Assembly (NCBI GenBank): GCA_003221515.1
Contig: QHSI01000128.1
Span: forward strand, 1-55,722
Length of the DNA stretch: 55,722 nucleotides
Direction of reading: 5' to 3'
DNA from: Candidatus Rokuibacteriota bacterium
GTDB lineage: Bacteria; Methylomirabilota; Methylomirabilia; Rokubacteriales; CSP1-6
Positions within the stretch are counted from its first letter, which is position 1, and each line of letters starts with the position of its first letter. A program made the position numbers and the translations under genes. Shown one piece after another: positions 31,768 to 40,647 of the stretch. The notes below the pieces were generated by a model. It made no database searches. It worked only from the letters and a program-made list of their open reading frames with translations, and had not been told where the DNA came from.

Positions 31768-33579
31768 ATGAAGGAGTTCGACAAGAAGAGTAGCCCGAGT
31801 CGCGAGGGCTTCTCAAAGTTCCTCCCCGCTTCTATGTCAGATTCCAGTTCGCGCCGTCGTCTCACGGAGTACGAGATCCAAGTCCAGGACCTCCAAGCGT
31901 ACATCCGGTCGCTCGAGGCCGAGACCGTTCACCTGCGCAAGAAGCTCGAGGACACGCCCAAAGATTTCATGGTCCTCGAGAACAAATTACGCGAGGCGAA
32001 TCGGCAGCTCGTGCAGGCCTTCAACCAGAACGAGAAGCTCGTCAACGCGCTCTACGAGGCGCGCGAGCAGATCACCGCGTTGAAGGAAGAAGTCGACAAG
32101 CTCTGCGCGCCGCCGTCGACGTACGGCGTGTACCTGGCCGTCAACGAGGACAACACCGTCACCATTCTCTCGCAGGGCCGCAAGGTGAAGGTGAACCTCC
32201 ATCCCTCGATCAAGGCGGAGACGCTGAAGCCCGGACAAGAGCTCATCCTCAACGAGGGGCTCAACGTCATCGAGGCGGCCAGCTACGAGATCCAGGGCGA
32301 GGTCGTCATCCTCAAGGAGCAGCTCGACACCGAGCGCGCGCTCGTCACGCTCCGCGCCGACGAGGAGAAAGTCGCCATCATCGCCGAGCCGCTGCGCACG
32401 CTGCGCCTGAAGACCGGCGATCACCTGCTCCTCGACGCGAAGAGCGGATACCTCCTCGAGAAGCTGCCGAAGAGCGAGGTCGAAGACCTCACGCTCGAAG
32501 AGGTGCCCGACATCGGCTACGACGATATCGGTGGCCTCGGCGACCAGATCGAGGCAATCAAGGACGCGGTGGAGCTCCCGTACCTCTACGCGGACTACTA
32601 CAAGGAGCACAAGCTCACGCCGCCCAAGGGCGTGCTGCTCTACGGGCCTCCCGGCTGCGGCAAGACCATGATCGCCAAGGCGGTGGCCAACAACCTCGCC
32701 GAGAAGATCTCCGAGAAGCGGGGCGAGAAGATCAAGGGCTTCTTCCTCAACATCAAGGGTCCGGAGCTCCTCAACAAGTACGTCGGCGAGACCGAGCGCA
32801 AGATCCGCGAGATCTTTCTCAAGGCCAAGGAGAAGGCGGCCGAGGACGTGCCGGTCATCGTCTTCTTCGACGAGATGGACGCGCTGTTCCGCACCCGCGG
32901 TACCGGCATCTCCTCCGACGTCGAGACCACGATCGTGCCGCAGCTGCTGGCCGAGATCGACGGCGTCGAGGGGCTGAAGAACGTCATCGTCGTTGGCGCC
33001 TCCAACCGGCAGGACCTCATCGATCCGGCCATCCTGCGGCCGGGCCGTCTCGACGTGAAGATCAAGATCGAGCGTCCGGACCGCCCCGCGGCGGCCGACA
33101 TCTTCGCCAAGTACCTGACCGCGGACATCCCGTTCGCCAAGTCGGAGACCCAGGGCGCCGAGATCGCGACCGTGATCCCGTCGATGATCAGCACGACGGT
33201 GGAAGCCATGTACAGCCTCAGCGAGGAGAACCGCTTCCTGGAAGTCACCTACGCGAACGGTGACAAGGAGGTCCTGTACTTCAAGGACTTCTCCTCGGGC
33301 GCCATGATCGAGTCGGTCGTTCGCCGAGCCAAGAAGCTCGCGCTGAAGCGCTACATCGCGGGCGGCGAGAAGGGCATCATGGTCGACGACCTGCTCACCG
33401 CCGTTCGCGAGGAGTTCAAGGAGAACGAAGACCTGCCCAACACCACCAACCCCGACGACTGGGCGAAGATCGCCGGCAAGAAGGGCGAGCGCATCGTGTA
33501 CGTCAAGCCGCTCATGGGCGAGACGAAAGAGAAGCAGCGGAGCGTGGAGAAAGTCGTCAACACGGGTCAGTACCTGTAA
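31768..33579 (+). CDS. mpa: Proteasome-associated AAA ATPase (Mpa/ARC)
   Basis: This 603-residue hexameric unfoldase feeds substrates to the bacterial 20S proteasome. Residues about 33-112 form a coiled coil ([18 protein letters not shown]...), the region that captures the Pup-like tag in known homologues. OB-like domains follow to about 240, then the AAA domain: [11 protein letters not shown], Walker A GPPGCGKT (293-300), Walker B VIVFFDE (363-369) and [19 protein letters not shown]. The C terminus ends NTGQYL; GQYL is the motif that docks Mpa on the proteasome alpha ring. GAGAAGGGA precedes the ATG. The alternative start is Met23. Confidence 0.95.
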   Translation: MKEFDKKSSPSREGFSKFLPASMSDSSSRRRLTEYEIQVQDLQAYIRSLEAETVHLRKKLEDTPKDFMVLENKLREANRQLVQAFNQNEKLVNALYEAREQITALKEEVDKLCAPPSTYGVYLAVNEDNTVTILSQGRKVKVNLHPSIKAETLKPGQELILNEGLNVIEAASYEIQGEVVILKEQLDTERALVTLRADEEKVAIIAEPLRTLRLKTGDHLLLDAKSGYLLEKLPKSEVEDLTLEEVPDIGYDDIGGLGDQIEAIKDAVELPYLYADYYKEHKLTPPKGVLLYGPPGCGKTMIAKAVANNLAEKISEKRGEKIKGFFLNIKGPELLNKYVGETERKIREIFLKAKEKAAEDVPVIVFFDEMDALFRTRGTGISSDVETTIVPQLLAEIDGVEGLKNVIVVGASNRQDLIDPAILRPGRLDVKIKIERPDRPAAADIFAKYLTADIPFAKSETQGAEIATVIPSMISTTVEAMYSLSEENRFLEVTYANGDKEVLYFKDFSSGAMIESVVRRAKKLALKRYIAGGEKGIMVDDLLTAVREEFKENEDLPNTTNPDDWAKIAGKKGERIVYVKPLMGETKEKQRSVEKVVNTGQYL

Positions 33580-33636
33580 CGACGAGGGGGCGTCGCGCCC
33601 CCCAGCCAATGGGGGGTGCGCGGTGCCCCCAATTTT

Positions 33637-33672
33637 CGCCCCCGGGGCCCGTCGACCGGGGGCGTTCTTTCT
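33637..33672 (+). terminator. Hairpin with T-rich tail between mpa and dop (possible attenuator)
   Basis: CGCCCCCGG (33637-33645) pairs perfectly with CCGGGGGCG (33656-33664) over a 10-base loop and is followed by TTCTTTCT. A second hairpin-capable stretch (CCCCCCA and TGGGGGG, about 33598-33616) precedes it. Together they resemble an intrinsic terminator, so expression of dop-prcB-prcA-pafA could be lower than that of mpa, or dop could have its own promoter. Confidence 0.6.
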
Positions 33673-33692
33673 AGCCTTCAGAGAGGACAGCA

Positions 33693-35189
33693 ATGGCGAT
33701 CCCGAAAGTCATGGGTATCGAGACCGAGTACGGGATCACGGTCAAGAATCAGCCGGACTTCAATCCGATCCTGTCCTCCCTGTTGCTGATCAACTCCTAC
33801 GAGACGTTCCGCTCGTCGCGCGTCCGATGGGATTACGAGGCGGAGAGCCCGCTGCGCGACGCTCGGGGGTTCGAGTACATGGAGGAGAAGGAGGGCACCT
33901 CGAAAGAGGAATCGCGCCTCATCAACCTCATCCTGTCGAATGGCGCGCGCTTCTACGTCGACCACGCGCACCCGGAGTACTCGAGCCCGGAGACGACGAA
34001 CCCCCGGGATCTGGTCATCTGGGACCGCGCCGGCGAGCGGATCCTGAACCTGTCGCGGCAGCGCGCCGAGGCCGTCTCGCCCCCCGAGCAACGGATCCTG
34101 ATCTACAAGAACAACACGGACAGCAAGGGCAACTCGTACGGCACCCACGAGAACTACCTGATGGATCGGAAGGTGCCGTTCGCCCGCATCGTCCAGCACA
34201 TGATGCCGTTCTTCGTGAGCCGCCAGATCTTCACCGGGGCCGGCAAGGTGGGCGCCGAGAACAACGCCGATCCCTGCGACTACCAGATCTCGCAGCGGGC
34301 CGACTTCCTGGAGACCGAAGTCGGCCTCGAGACGATGCACTCGCGCCCGATCATCAACACACGCGACGAGCCGCACGCCGACCCCGAGAAGTATCGGCGG
34401 CTCCACGTCATCGTCGGTGACGCCAACATGAGCGAGGTCTCGAACTACCTCAAGGTCGGCACGATGGCGATCGTGCTCAGCATGGTGGAGGACGATTTCA
34501 TCGAGCGCGACCTCTCGGTGGATGGGCCGGTGGGCGCCTTCCGCGTGGCATCGCGCGACCTCACCTGCCGCGAGACGATCCGGCTCAAGGACGGCCGCTC
34601 CATCACCGCGGTGGACCTGCAGCGGGAGTTCCTGGCGATGGCGCATCGCTACTACCGCGACCGGGAGGCCGAGCCGTGGGTGCGCGAGGTGATGGCGCGG
34701 TGGGAGTCGACCCTCGACCGCCTGGCCGACGACCCGATGCAGCTCGGGCGCGAGCTCGACTGGGTCATCAAGCGCCAGCTGATCGAGAACTACATGGCGA
34801 AGCACGACCTCGAGTGGAACGACTCGCGCGTGCAGATGATCGATCTGCAATTCCACGACATCCGCCCCGGCAAGGGCCTCTTCTACAAGCTCGAGGAGTC
34901 CGACGCGGTGGACCGGATCGCGACCGACGACGAGATCGCCAAGGCCATGTACGATCCGCCCAAGGACACCCGCGCGTACTTCCGGGGCATGTGCCTGCAG
35001 CGCTACGCGGACGAGATCGTCTCGGCGAGCTGGGACTCCGTGATCTTCGATCTGAAGGAGGGCCCGCTCAAGAAGATCTTCATGCTGGAGCCGCTGCGTG
35101 GCACCGAGGCGCACGTCCGCCAGCTGCTGACCGAGTCGCCGACCGCCGCCGACCTGCTGCGCAACATCTCGCGCGCCTCCGGGATGTGA
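33693..35189 (+). CDS. dop: Depupylase/deamidase Dop
   Basis: This 498-residue glutamine-synthetase-like enzyme removes (and in Pup systems deamidates) the modifier. It begins MAIPKVMGIETEYGITVKN with the nucleotide-binding Glu residues. It contains the Dop-specific loop (about residues 40-78), which PafA lacks, then NGARFYVDHAHPEYSSPET with the key Asp about 90. [40 protein letters not shown] and [10 protein letters not shown] also occur. The presence of the loop distinguishes it from the ligase at 36725. The next gene starts 2 bases after its stop, exactly where pup lies in actinobacterial operons. Confidence 0.95.
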   Translation: MAIPKVMGIETEYGITVKNQPDFNPILSSLLLINSYETFRSSRVRWDYEAESPLRDARGFEYMEEKEGTSKEESRLINLILSNGARFYVDHAHPEYSSPETTNPRDLVIWDRAGERILNLSRQRAEAVSPPEQRILIYKNNTDSKGNSYGTHENYLMDRKVPFARIVQHMMPFFVSRQIFTGAGKVGAENNADPCDYQISQRADFLETEVGLETMHSRPIINTRDEPHADPEKYRRLHVIVGDANMSEVSNYLKVGTMAIVLSMVEDDFIERDLSVDGPVGAFRVASRDLTCRETIRLKDGRSITAVDLQREFLAMAHRYYRDREAEPWVREVMARWESTLDRLADDPMQLGRELDWVIKRQLIENYMAKHDLEWNDSRVQMIDLQFHDIRPGKGLFYKLEESDAVDRIATDDEIAKAMYDPPKDTRAYFRGMCLQRYADEIVSASWDSVIFDLKEGPLKKIFMLEPLRGTEAHVRQLLTESPTAADLLRNISRASGM

Positions 35190-35191
35190 CC

Positions 35192-36004
35192 GTGAACGAC
35201 GAGCGCTGGCGTTCGCTGTTCAGCGACTACTCGAACTCGAGCTTCGTCGACCTGCTGCGCCGGGAGTCGCCGCACCTGGTCCCGGGCGTGACGCCAGCGC
35301 CGACGCCCAACGTGGTCGAGCCCGTCCACGGCACCACCGTCCTCTCCGTGCGCTATCGTGACGGCGTGATCATGGCCGGCGACCGCCAGGCGACCGCCGG
35401 CTATCAGGTGGCCAGCCGCCGCATCGAGAAGATCTTCAAGTCGGACGAGCTCTCCGGCGTCGGCATCGCCGGCGCCGCCGGCCCGGCCATGGAAATGGCC
35501 AAGCTGTTCCAGACCGAGCTCGAGCACTACGAGAAGGTCGAGGGCGAGAACCTCTCGCTCGACGGCAAGGCGAACCGCCTGAGCCAGATGATCCGGATGA
35601 ACCTGCCGGCCGCGATGCAGGGGCTGGTGGTGGTCCCGATCTTCGCCGGATTCGACGAGAAGGCCGGCGCGGGGCGGCTGTTCAAGTACGACATCACCGG
35701 CGGCCGCTACGAGGAGACCAACTTCGACGCGCAGGGCTCGGGCTCGAAGGACGCGCGGGACTCGCTGAAGAAGCTCTGGAAGCGCGACATGGGACGCGAC
35801 GAAGCGCTGCGCGTCGCCCTCGAGGCGCTCATCGACGCCGCCGACGAGGACGTCGGCACCGGCGGTCCCGACCTGGTGCGCGGAATCTTCCCGTCGGTGA
35901 AGACCATCACCCGCTCCGGCTTCGGCGACGTGCCCGAGGAGGAAGTGCGACGCGTCTGCGAGGAGATCCTGAGCGAGCGAACCCGCACCGGAAACGGGGC
36001 CTAG
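35192..36004 (+). CDS. prcB: 20S proteasome beta subunit
   Basis: This 270-residue protein starts at a GTG directly after dop. A 47-residue propeptide ends PVHG, and cleavage would expose Thr48 (GTTVLSVRYRDG). Counting from that Thr as 1, Asp17 (AGDRQAT) and Lys33 (RIEKIFK) fall at the canonical catalytic positions, so it should be an active N-terminal threonine protease. GIAGAAGPAMEMAKLFQTELEHYE and YDITGGRYEETNFDAQGSGS are further beta-subunit features. It forms the inner rings of the core particle with PrcA. Confidence 0.96.
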   Translation: MNDERWRSLFSDYSNSSFVDLLRRESPHLVPGVTPAPTPNVVEPVHGTTVLSVRYRDGVIMAGDRQATAGYQVASRRIEKIFKSDELSGVGIAGAAGPAMEMAKLFQTELEHYEKVEGENLSLDGKANRLSQMIRMNLPAAMQGLVVVPIFAGFDEKAGAGRLFKYDITGGRYEETNFDAQGSGSKDARDSLKKLWKRDMGRDEALRVALEALIDAADEDVGTGGPDLVRGIFPSVKTITRSGFGDVPEEEVRRVCEEILSERTRTGNGA

Positions 36005-36007
36005 ATC

Positions 36008-36700
36008 ATGCCGCTGCCCTACTACGTGAGCCCCGAGCAGATGATGAAGGACAAGGCCGAGTATGCCCGCAAGGGCATTGCGCGCGGCCGGTCCATCGTC
36101 ACCCTCGAGTACGGCGAAGGCATTCTCCTGGTGGCCGAGAACCCGTCCACGCTCCTGCACAAGATCTCGGAGATCTACGATCGGATCGCGTTCGCCGGCG
36201 TCGGCAAGTACAACGAGTTCGAAAACCTCCGGATCGCCGGCATCCGCCACGCCGACGTGAAGGGCTACTCGTACAGCCGCGGCGACGTGACGGCCAAGGC
36301 GCTGGCCAACGCGTATTCCCAGGCGCTCGGCAACATCTTCACGCAGGACATCAAGCCGTTCGAGGTCGAGGTGCTGGTGGCCGAGGTCGGCGACGCCAAC
36401 GGCCTGAAGAGCGAGATCTATCACATCCTCTACGACGGCACGATCGAGGACGAGCGGAACTACGCGGCGATGGGTGGCCAGGCCGACGAGATTCGCCGCT
36501 TTCTCAAGGATCACTACCGCGAGAACATGACGCTCAACGACGCGGTGCAGCTCGGCGTGCGCGCGTTGACCGTGACGCAGAACAAGACGCTGACGGAGCG
36601 CGACCTCGAGGTCGCGGTCCTGGACCGCACCAAGGCTCGGCGCAAGTTCCGGCGGATCCCGCTGGAGGCGCTCAGCCAACTCTTGGGCACGGCGAGGTAA
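36008..36700 (+). CDS. prcA: 20S proteasome alpha subunit
   Basis: This 230-residue protein begins MPLPYYVSPEQMMKDKAEYARKGIARGRSIVTLEYGEGILLVAEN, the alpha-type N-terminal helix that gates the pore. It has no catalytic Thr. LHKISEIYDRIAFAGVGKYNEFENLR, DIKPFEVEVLVAEVG and YDGTIEDERNYAAMGG follow the actinobacterial PrcA pattern. It starts 4 bases after prcB. It forms the outer rings that receive the GQYL tail of the ATPase. Confidence 0.95.
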   Translation: MPLPYYVSPEQMMKDKAEYARKGIARGRSIVTLEYGEGILLVAENPSTLLHKISEIYDRIAFAGVGKYNEFENLRIAGIRHADVKGYSYSRGDVTAKALANAYSQALGNIFTQDIKPFEVEVLVAEVGDANGLKSEIYHILYDGTIEDERNYAAMGGQADEIRRFLKDHYRENMTLNDAVQLGVRALTVTQNKTLTERDLEVAVLDRTKARRKFRRIPLEALSQLLGTAR

Positions 36701-36724
36701 GCCGTGCTAGTCTGAAGCAGGCTC

Positions 36725-38080
36725 ATGAAGCGGCGGATCTTCGGCCTCGAGAACGAGTACGGTCTCACCTGCACCCTGAACGGCCAGCGCCGCTTGTCCC
36801 CGGACAACGTCGCTCGCTACCTGTTCGAGAAGGTCATTCCCGGCGCCCGCAACGCCAACGTGTTCCTGGAAAACGGCGCCCGGCTGTATCTGGACACCGG
36901 ATTCCACCCGGAATACGCGACGCCCGAGTGCGACGACGTCGCCGAGCTGGTCATCCACGACAAGGCCGGCGAGCGAATCGTCGAGGATCTGCTGCACCAG
37001 GCCGAGAAGCGTCTGCGCGAGGACGGGATCTCCGGCAACATCCTGCTCTTCAAGAACAACACCGATTCGGCCGGGAATTCCTACGGCTGCCACGAGAACT
37101 ACCTGGTGAGCCGCGACGTGTCGTTCCAGCGGCTCGCCGAGGCCCTGATCCCCTTCTTCGTCACCCGGCAGATCTTCGCGGGCGCCGGCAAGGTGCTCCA
37201 GACGCCGCGGGGCTTCCACTATTGCCTCTCGCAGCGCGCGCAGCACATCTGCCAGGAGATCTCGGGCGCCACGACGTCATCGCGCTCGATCATCAACACG
37301 CGCGACGAGCCGCACGCCGATGCCGAGCGATATCGCCGCCTTCACGTCATCGTCGGCGATTCGAACATGTCCGAGGTCGCCACCTATCTCAAGATCGGTA
37401 CGACCGCGCTCGTGCTCGACATGATCGAGGACGGCTTCTTCGACCGTGATTACTCACTGCAGTCGCCGGTCCAGGCGATTCGCGATATCTCGCACGATCC
37501 GACGCTGCGGGAGGCGATCAAGCTGAAGGACGGGCGCTCGATCACGGCGCTCCAGCTGCAGCTCGAGTACCTCGAGTACGCCACGCGCTACGTCAACTCG
37601 ATCAGCGCCGATCCCACGACCAAAGACGTGCTGGTGCGCTGGACGGACACCCTCACCAAGCTCGAGAGCGACCCGATGCAGCTCGGGCGCGAGCTCGACT
37701 GGGTCATCAAGCGGCAGCTCATCGACAACTTCATGAACCGGCACCGCCTCTCCTGGCGTGACCCGAAGGTGTCGCTGCTGGACCTGCAGTACCACGACAT
37801 CCGGCCCGACAAGGGCGTCTACTACCGCCTGGTCAGCAACGACCACGTGGACCGGATCACCGACGACGAGACGATCGAGCAGGCCAAACACGTGCCGCCT
37901 CAGACCACCCGAGCCCGGCTGCGCGGCGAGTTCATCCGGCAGGCGAACTTGAAGGGCAAGGACTATCGCGTCGACTGGGTCTACCTGAAGCTCAACGACC
38001 CGGAGCGCGAGACGATCCTCTGCAAGGATCCGTTCCAGTCCCACGACGAGCGGGTCGAGCGCCTGATCCGTTCCTTTTAG
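36725..38080 (+). CDS. pafA: Proteasome accessory factor A, Pup-type ligase
   Basis: This 451-residue ligase, related to glutamine synthetase, attaches the C-terminal Glu of Pup-like modifiers to substrate lysines. It opens [20 protein letters not shown] and lacks the Dop loop. It carries [19 protein letters not shown] (Asp about 57), [59 protein letters not shown] and [13 protein letters not shown]. It ends the operon, 25 bases after prcA. Its presence implies that a protein modifier exists in this organism, although none is encoded here. Confidence 0.95.
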   Translation: MKRRIFGLENEYGLTCTLNGQRRLSPDNVARYLFEKVIPGARNANVFLENGARLYLDTGFHPEYATPECDDVAELVIHDKAGERIVEDLLHQAEKRLREDGISGNILLFKNNTDSAGNSYGCHENYLVSRDVSFQRLAEALIPFFVTRQIFAGAGKVLQTPRGFHYCLSQRAQHICQEISGATTSSRSIINTRDEPHADAERYRRLHVIVGDSNMSEVATYLKIGTTALVLDMIEDGFFDRDYSLQSPVQAIRDISHDPTLREAIKLKDGRSITALQLQLEYLEYATRYVNSISADPTTKDVLVRWTDTLTKLESDPMQLGRELDWVIKRQLIDNFMNRHRLSWRDPKVSLLDLQYHDIRPDKGVYYRLVSNDHVDRITDDETIEQAKHVPPQTTRARLRGEFIRQANLKGKDYRVDWVYLKLNDPERETILCKDPFQSHDERVERLIRSF

Positions 38081-38118
38081 TTCGCTGGCGGGCCTCGGCG
38101 GGCCCCCCCAACCCCCCG

Positions 38119-38150
38119 CGCTCGGAAGCGCCCCGGCGGAGCCGGCGCTC
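38119..38150 (+). repeat. Direct repeat B, copy 1
   Basis: GCGCTCGGAAGCGCCCCGGCGG and the following AGCCGGCGCTC match 39428-39457 nearly base for base, with upstream C-runs also shared. The copy lies just before the flavoprotein gene, in direct orientation to copy 2, which lies just after it. Confidence 0.65.
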
Positions 38151-38184
38151 TGTGAGCGATTTCATTGGAGCGAGAGGCTAGCCG

Positions 38185-39390
38185 ATGCAGAAACAGGACG
38201 CCATTGTCGTGGGCGCGGGCCCCTATGGGCTGAGCATCGCCGCATATCTACAGGAGGCGGATGTCGAGCCGTACGTCATCGGCCGACCGATGGCGTTTTG
38301 GAAGGAGCACATGCCGAGACGGATGCTCCTCCGCTCGCACATCGAGGCATCCAGTATCGCCGCGCCGCACGAGCAGCTATCGCTCGCCGCCTACCAGCGA
38401 ATGACGGGAAGCCCAGTGACGGAACCGATCCCCGTAGAGGACTTCATAGCCTATGGGCAGTGGTTCCAGCGGCAGGTCGTTCGGAATCTCGATACCCGCC
38501 AGGTGCGAAGCATCGCCTACGACGGCGATGTCTTCGCTCTCTCCCTGGAGGACGGCGAGCGACTTCTGGCGCGCTCTGTCGTCCTGGCGCTCGGTATCGG
38601 ACTATTCACGCACCGACCGCCGCAATTCGCGCATGTGCCTCGAGAGCTCGCGCCTCACTCCTCGGATCTCGCTGATCCTGCGCAATTCAGGGGCAAGCGC
38701 GTCGCGGTCCTGGGGAGAGGGCAGAGCGCACTCGAGGGTGCGGCGCTCCTCCATGAAAGCGGCGCGGACGTTGAGATCCTCACGCGCTCGGCGGGCATCG
38801 AGTATCTCGCCTATCCGTGGCGGACGAAGCTCTTCAGGAAACTCACCCCGGGACCGCTGACGCGATTCTCCCACATGGTGATACCGCCGACCGACCTGGG
38901 CCGATTCAGGACGGTCAGAATAATTGCGGATCCTGACAAGTTCCGGCGGCGATCCCCCGAAGCCCAGGCGGCTCTGGCGAAGGTGGCCACGAAGCCGATC
39001 GGCGCGTACTGGCTACCGACCAGGCTCAAGGGCGTGCCGGTGAGAGCGGGGGTCCGTGTGGAACGTGTGGACGTGGTCGCGGATGGCCTGAAGCTCGCGC
39101 TGAGCGACGGTGGCACGACGTGCGTGGACCGAGTCGTGCTGGGGACCGGCTACACCGTCGATGTCTCGAAGTACGACATTCTCGACGGGTCGCTGCGGCG
39201 GGCAATCCGAACGTGCGACGACGGATATCCAGTGCTCACCACGGGCCTTCAGACCTCGGTCAACGGGCTCTACATGGCGGGAGTGATCGGGGAGAAGGCG
39301 CTGGGGCCGACGTTGAGATTCGTCACGGGAACCAGCAATGCCGGGCCGCGGGTCGCCGCGGCGATCGCCGGCAAACCGGTCCGTCGGTAG
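38185..39390 (+). CDS. FAD/NAD(P)-binding flavoprotein monooxygenase-like protein
   Basis: This 401-residue two-dinucleotide-fold flavoprotein starts QDAIVVGAGPYGLSIAAYLQ (FAD GxGxxG). It has a second Rossmann motif in KRVAVLGRGQSALEGAALLHESG (NADPH) and a C-terminal VLGTGYTVDVSKYDILDG with LYMAGVIG. It resembles flavin monooxygenase / thioredoxin-reductase-like oxidoreductases; the substrate is unknown. Codon use looks less GC-biased than in its neighbours (more A/T at third positions), and direct repeats flank it on both sides. This suggests separate acquisition between pafA and the bactofilins. GAGAGG precedes the ATG. Confidence 0.85.
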   Translation: MQKQDAIVVGAGPYGLSIAAYLQEADVEPYVIGRPMAFWKEHMPRRMLLRSHIEASSIAAPHEQLSLAAYQRMTGSPVTEPIPVEDFIAYGQWFQRQVVRNLDTRQVRSIAYDGDVFALSLEDGERLLARSVVLALGIGLFTHRPPQFAHVPRELAPHSSDLADPAQFRGKRVAVLGRGQSALEGAALLHESGADVEILTRSAGIEYLAYPWRTKLFRKLTPGPLTRFSHMVIPPTDLGRFRTVRIIADPDKFRRRSPEAQAALAKVATKPIGAYWLPTRLKGVPVRAGVRVERVDVVADGLKLALSDGGTTCVDRVVLGTGYTVDVSKYDILDGSLRRAIRTCDDGYPVLTTGLQTSVNGLYMAGVIGEKALGPTLRFVTGTSNAGPRVAAAIAGKPVRR

Positions 39391-39406
39391 CTCCGAGGGG
39401 CCCCGA

Positions 39407-39459
39407 CCGGCCCCCCGCAGCCCCGTCGCTCGGAAGCGCCCGGCGGAGCCGTGACGCTC
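39407..39459 (+). repeat. Direct repeat B, copy 2
   Basis: It shares GCTCGGAAGCGCC, CGGCGGAGCCG and a flanking C-rich block with 38119-38150 in the same orientation. It begins 16 bases after the flavoprotein stop. Confidence 0.65.
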
Positions 39460-39637
39460 CTCGACTTCGCTTCGCGTCCGCGGGGTCCTCGACGGGCCGA
39501 CGGCGGTCGGTGCGGTCGTTCGCACGCGATTTTCGTAACGTCCACGGGCCTTTTGCGATTTCGCCGGAGACGCGCGCGATACAACGGGAGGCGTGAATCG
39601 CGCGCGAATACACGACCCGCGGTGTGGCCCTTCGAAG

Positions 39638-39666
39638 TTGACACCCCGCGCGCGGGGGTGCAATTC
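39638..39666 (+). promoter_or_regulatory. Possible promoter/operator of the bactofilin pair
   Basis: A consensus TTGACA (39638-39643) is followed by a nearly perfect palindrome (CACCCCGCG/CGCGGGGGTG) and then a weak AATTCT-like -10. A second -10-like TATAAG lies just before the Shine-Dalgarno. It is a weak but suggestive arrangement for a regulated promoter. Confidence 0.35.
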
Positions 39667-39714
39667 TGATCTCCCGCGCTCATTCGAGCGGACTCACAGT
39701 ATAAGGAGCTCTCG

Positions 39715-40179
39715 ATGTTCACGACTCAGAAAGGCGCCCAGAAGCAGGGGCCGCTGCCAGCCTCGGAAAACGGCAAGCCCACCGCTTCGGTCCCGCTGCT
39801 GACGATCATCGGCGAGCGCGCCCGCATTGATGGCAAGTTCGACATCGCGGACTCGATCCAAGTCGAGTGCGAGGTCGGCGGCGAGCTGAACGTCGGCGGC
39901 AAGCTGGTCATCGGCGAGAAAGGAATCGTGCACGCCAACGTCCAGACCGTCGACGCGATCATCATGGGGCACTACGAGGGCACCATGGTCGCGACCGGCA
40001 ACGTCGAGATCACCGAGACCGGCCACGTCAGCGGCAGCATCACGACCGATTCGCTGGTGATCTCCAAGGGTGGCTTCTTCAACGGCAACGTCACGAAGAT
40101 GAACGAGCTGACACACGACTCGCGGCCCGTCTACATGGCCGACGACAAGCAACCGGTGCATTTCGGCGCGCCGCGATAG
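39715..40179 (+). CDS. Bactofilin family cytoskeletal protein (first copy)
   Basis: This 154-residue protein has a disordered Pro/Lys/Gly-rich N terminus (to about residue 27) and then a bactofilin beta-helix: LLTIIGERARIDGKFDIADSIQVECEVGGELNVGGKLVIGEKGIVHANVQTVDAIIMG, continuing with short glycine-spaced strands. Bactofilins self-assemble without nucleotide into membrane-associated filaments that place cell-wall or polar proteins. The second copy starts 25 bases downstream; the two share the IGEKG-HANV turn and probably co-polymerise. Confidence 0.92.
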   Translation: MFTTQKGAQKQGPLPASENGKPTASVPLLTIIGERARIDGKFDIADSIQVECEVGGELNVGGKLVIGEKGIVHANVQTVDAIIMGHYEGTMVATGNVEITETGHVSGSITTDSLVISKGGFFNGNVTKMNELTHDSRPVYMADDKQPVHFGAPR

Positions 40180-40203
40180 CCAGGCCCGCGGGAGACGACG
40201 CCC

Positions 40204-40647
40204 ATGATGTGGAAGAAGCGTAAGCACGCGGCCACGCCCAAAGGCAGCGACCTCACCGCCTTCATCGACGAAGGATCCGAGATCGAGGGGAAGTTCACCT
40301 TCCACGGGACGGTCATGATGAACGGCAAGTTCAGCGGCGAGATCGTCTCCAGTGACACCCTGATCATCGGCGAGAAGGGCGCCGTCCACGCCAACGTCCG
40401 CGCCGGCATCGTCTTCATCAATGGCGAGGTGGTCGGCAACGTCGTGGCCAGCGAGCGCGTCGAGCTACGCGGCTCGGCGCGGGTCTTCGGCGACGTGGAG
40501 GCGCCGGTGGTGGTCGTCGAGGAAGGCGTCTTCTTCGAGGGCAACTGCAAGATGACCAAGATGCAGGGAGCCGACGGGCCCCCGGCCGCCCGGCCCGAGC
40601 CGCTAGATCGACCAGCCTCTCGTCACCTCACGAACGCTCGCCAGTAG
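40204..40647 (+). CDS. Bactofilin family cytoskeletal protein (second copy)
   Basis: This 147-residue bactofilin has a basic N terminus (MMWKKRKHAATPK), possibly for membrane contact. The beta-helix reads SDLTAFIDEGSEIEGKFTFHGTVMMNGKFSGEIVSSDTLIIGEKGAVHANVRAGIVFINGEVVGNV. The last roughly 28 residues are Pro/Arg-rich and disordered. Its 3' end overlaps the convergent amidohydrolase gene by 45 bases. It differs enough from the first copy not to be a recent duplicate. Confidence 0.92.
   Translation: MMWKKRKHAATPKGSDLTAFIDEGSEIEGKFTFHGTVMMNGKFSGEIVSSDTLIIGEKGAVHANVRAGIVFINGEVVGNVVASERVELRGSARVFGDVEAPVVVVEEGVFFEGNCKMTKMQGADGPPAARPEPLDRPASRHLTNARQ

Larger units (their letters stand above)
39391..39714. 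other. 324-base gene-free region before the bactofilins
   Basis: It contains repeat B copy 2 near its left end, then a GC-rich stretch without convincing coding frames, then the presumed regulatory region of the bactofilin genes. AAGGAGCTC precedes the bactofilin ATG. No small protein ending in Gly-Gly-Gln/Glu is found here. Confidence 0.6.

Noticed and set aside
33580-33692. A small protein gene in the mpa-dop gap
   Set aside because: The gap is made of hairpin-forming G/C runs and has no start with a plausible continuation.
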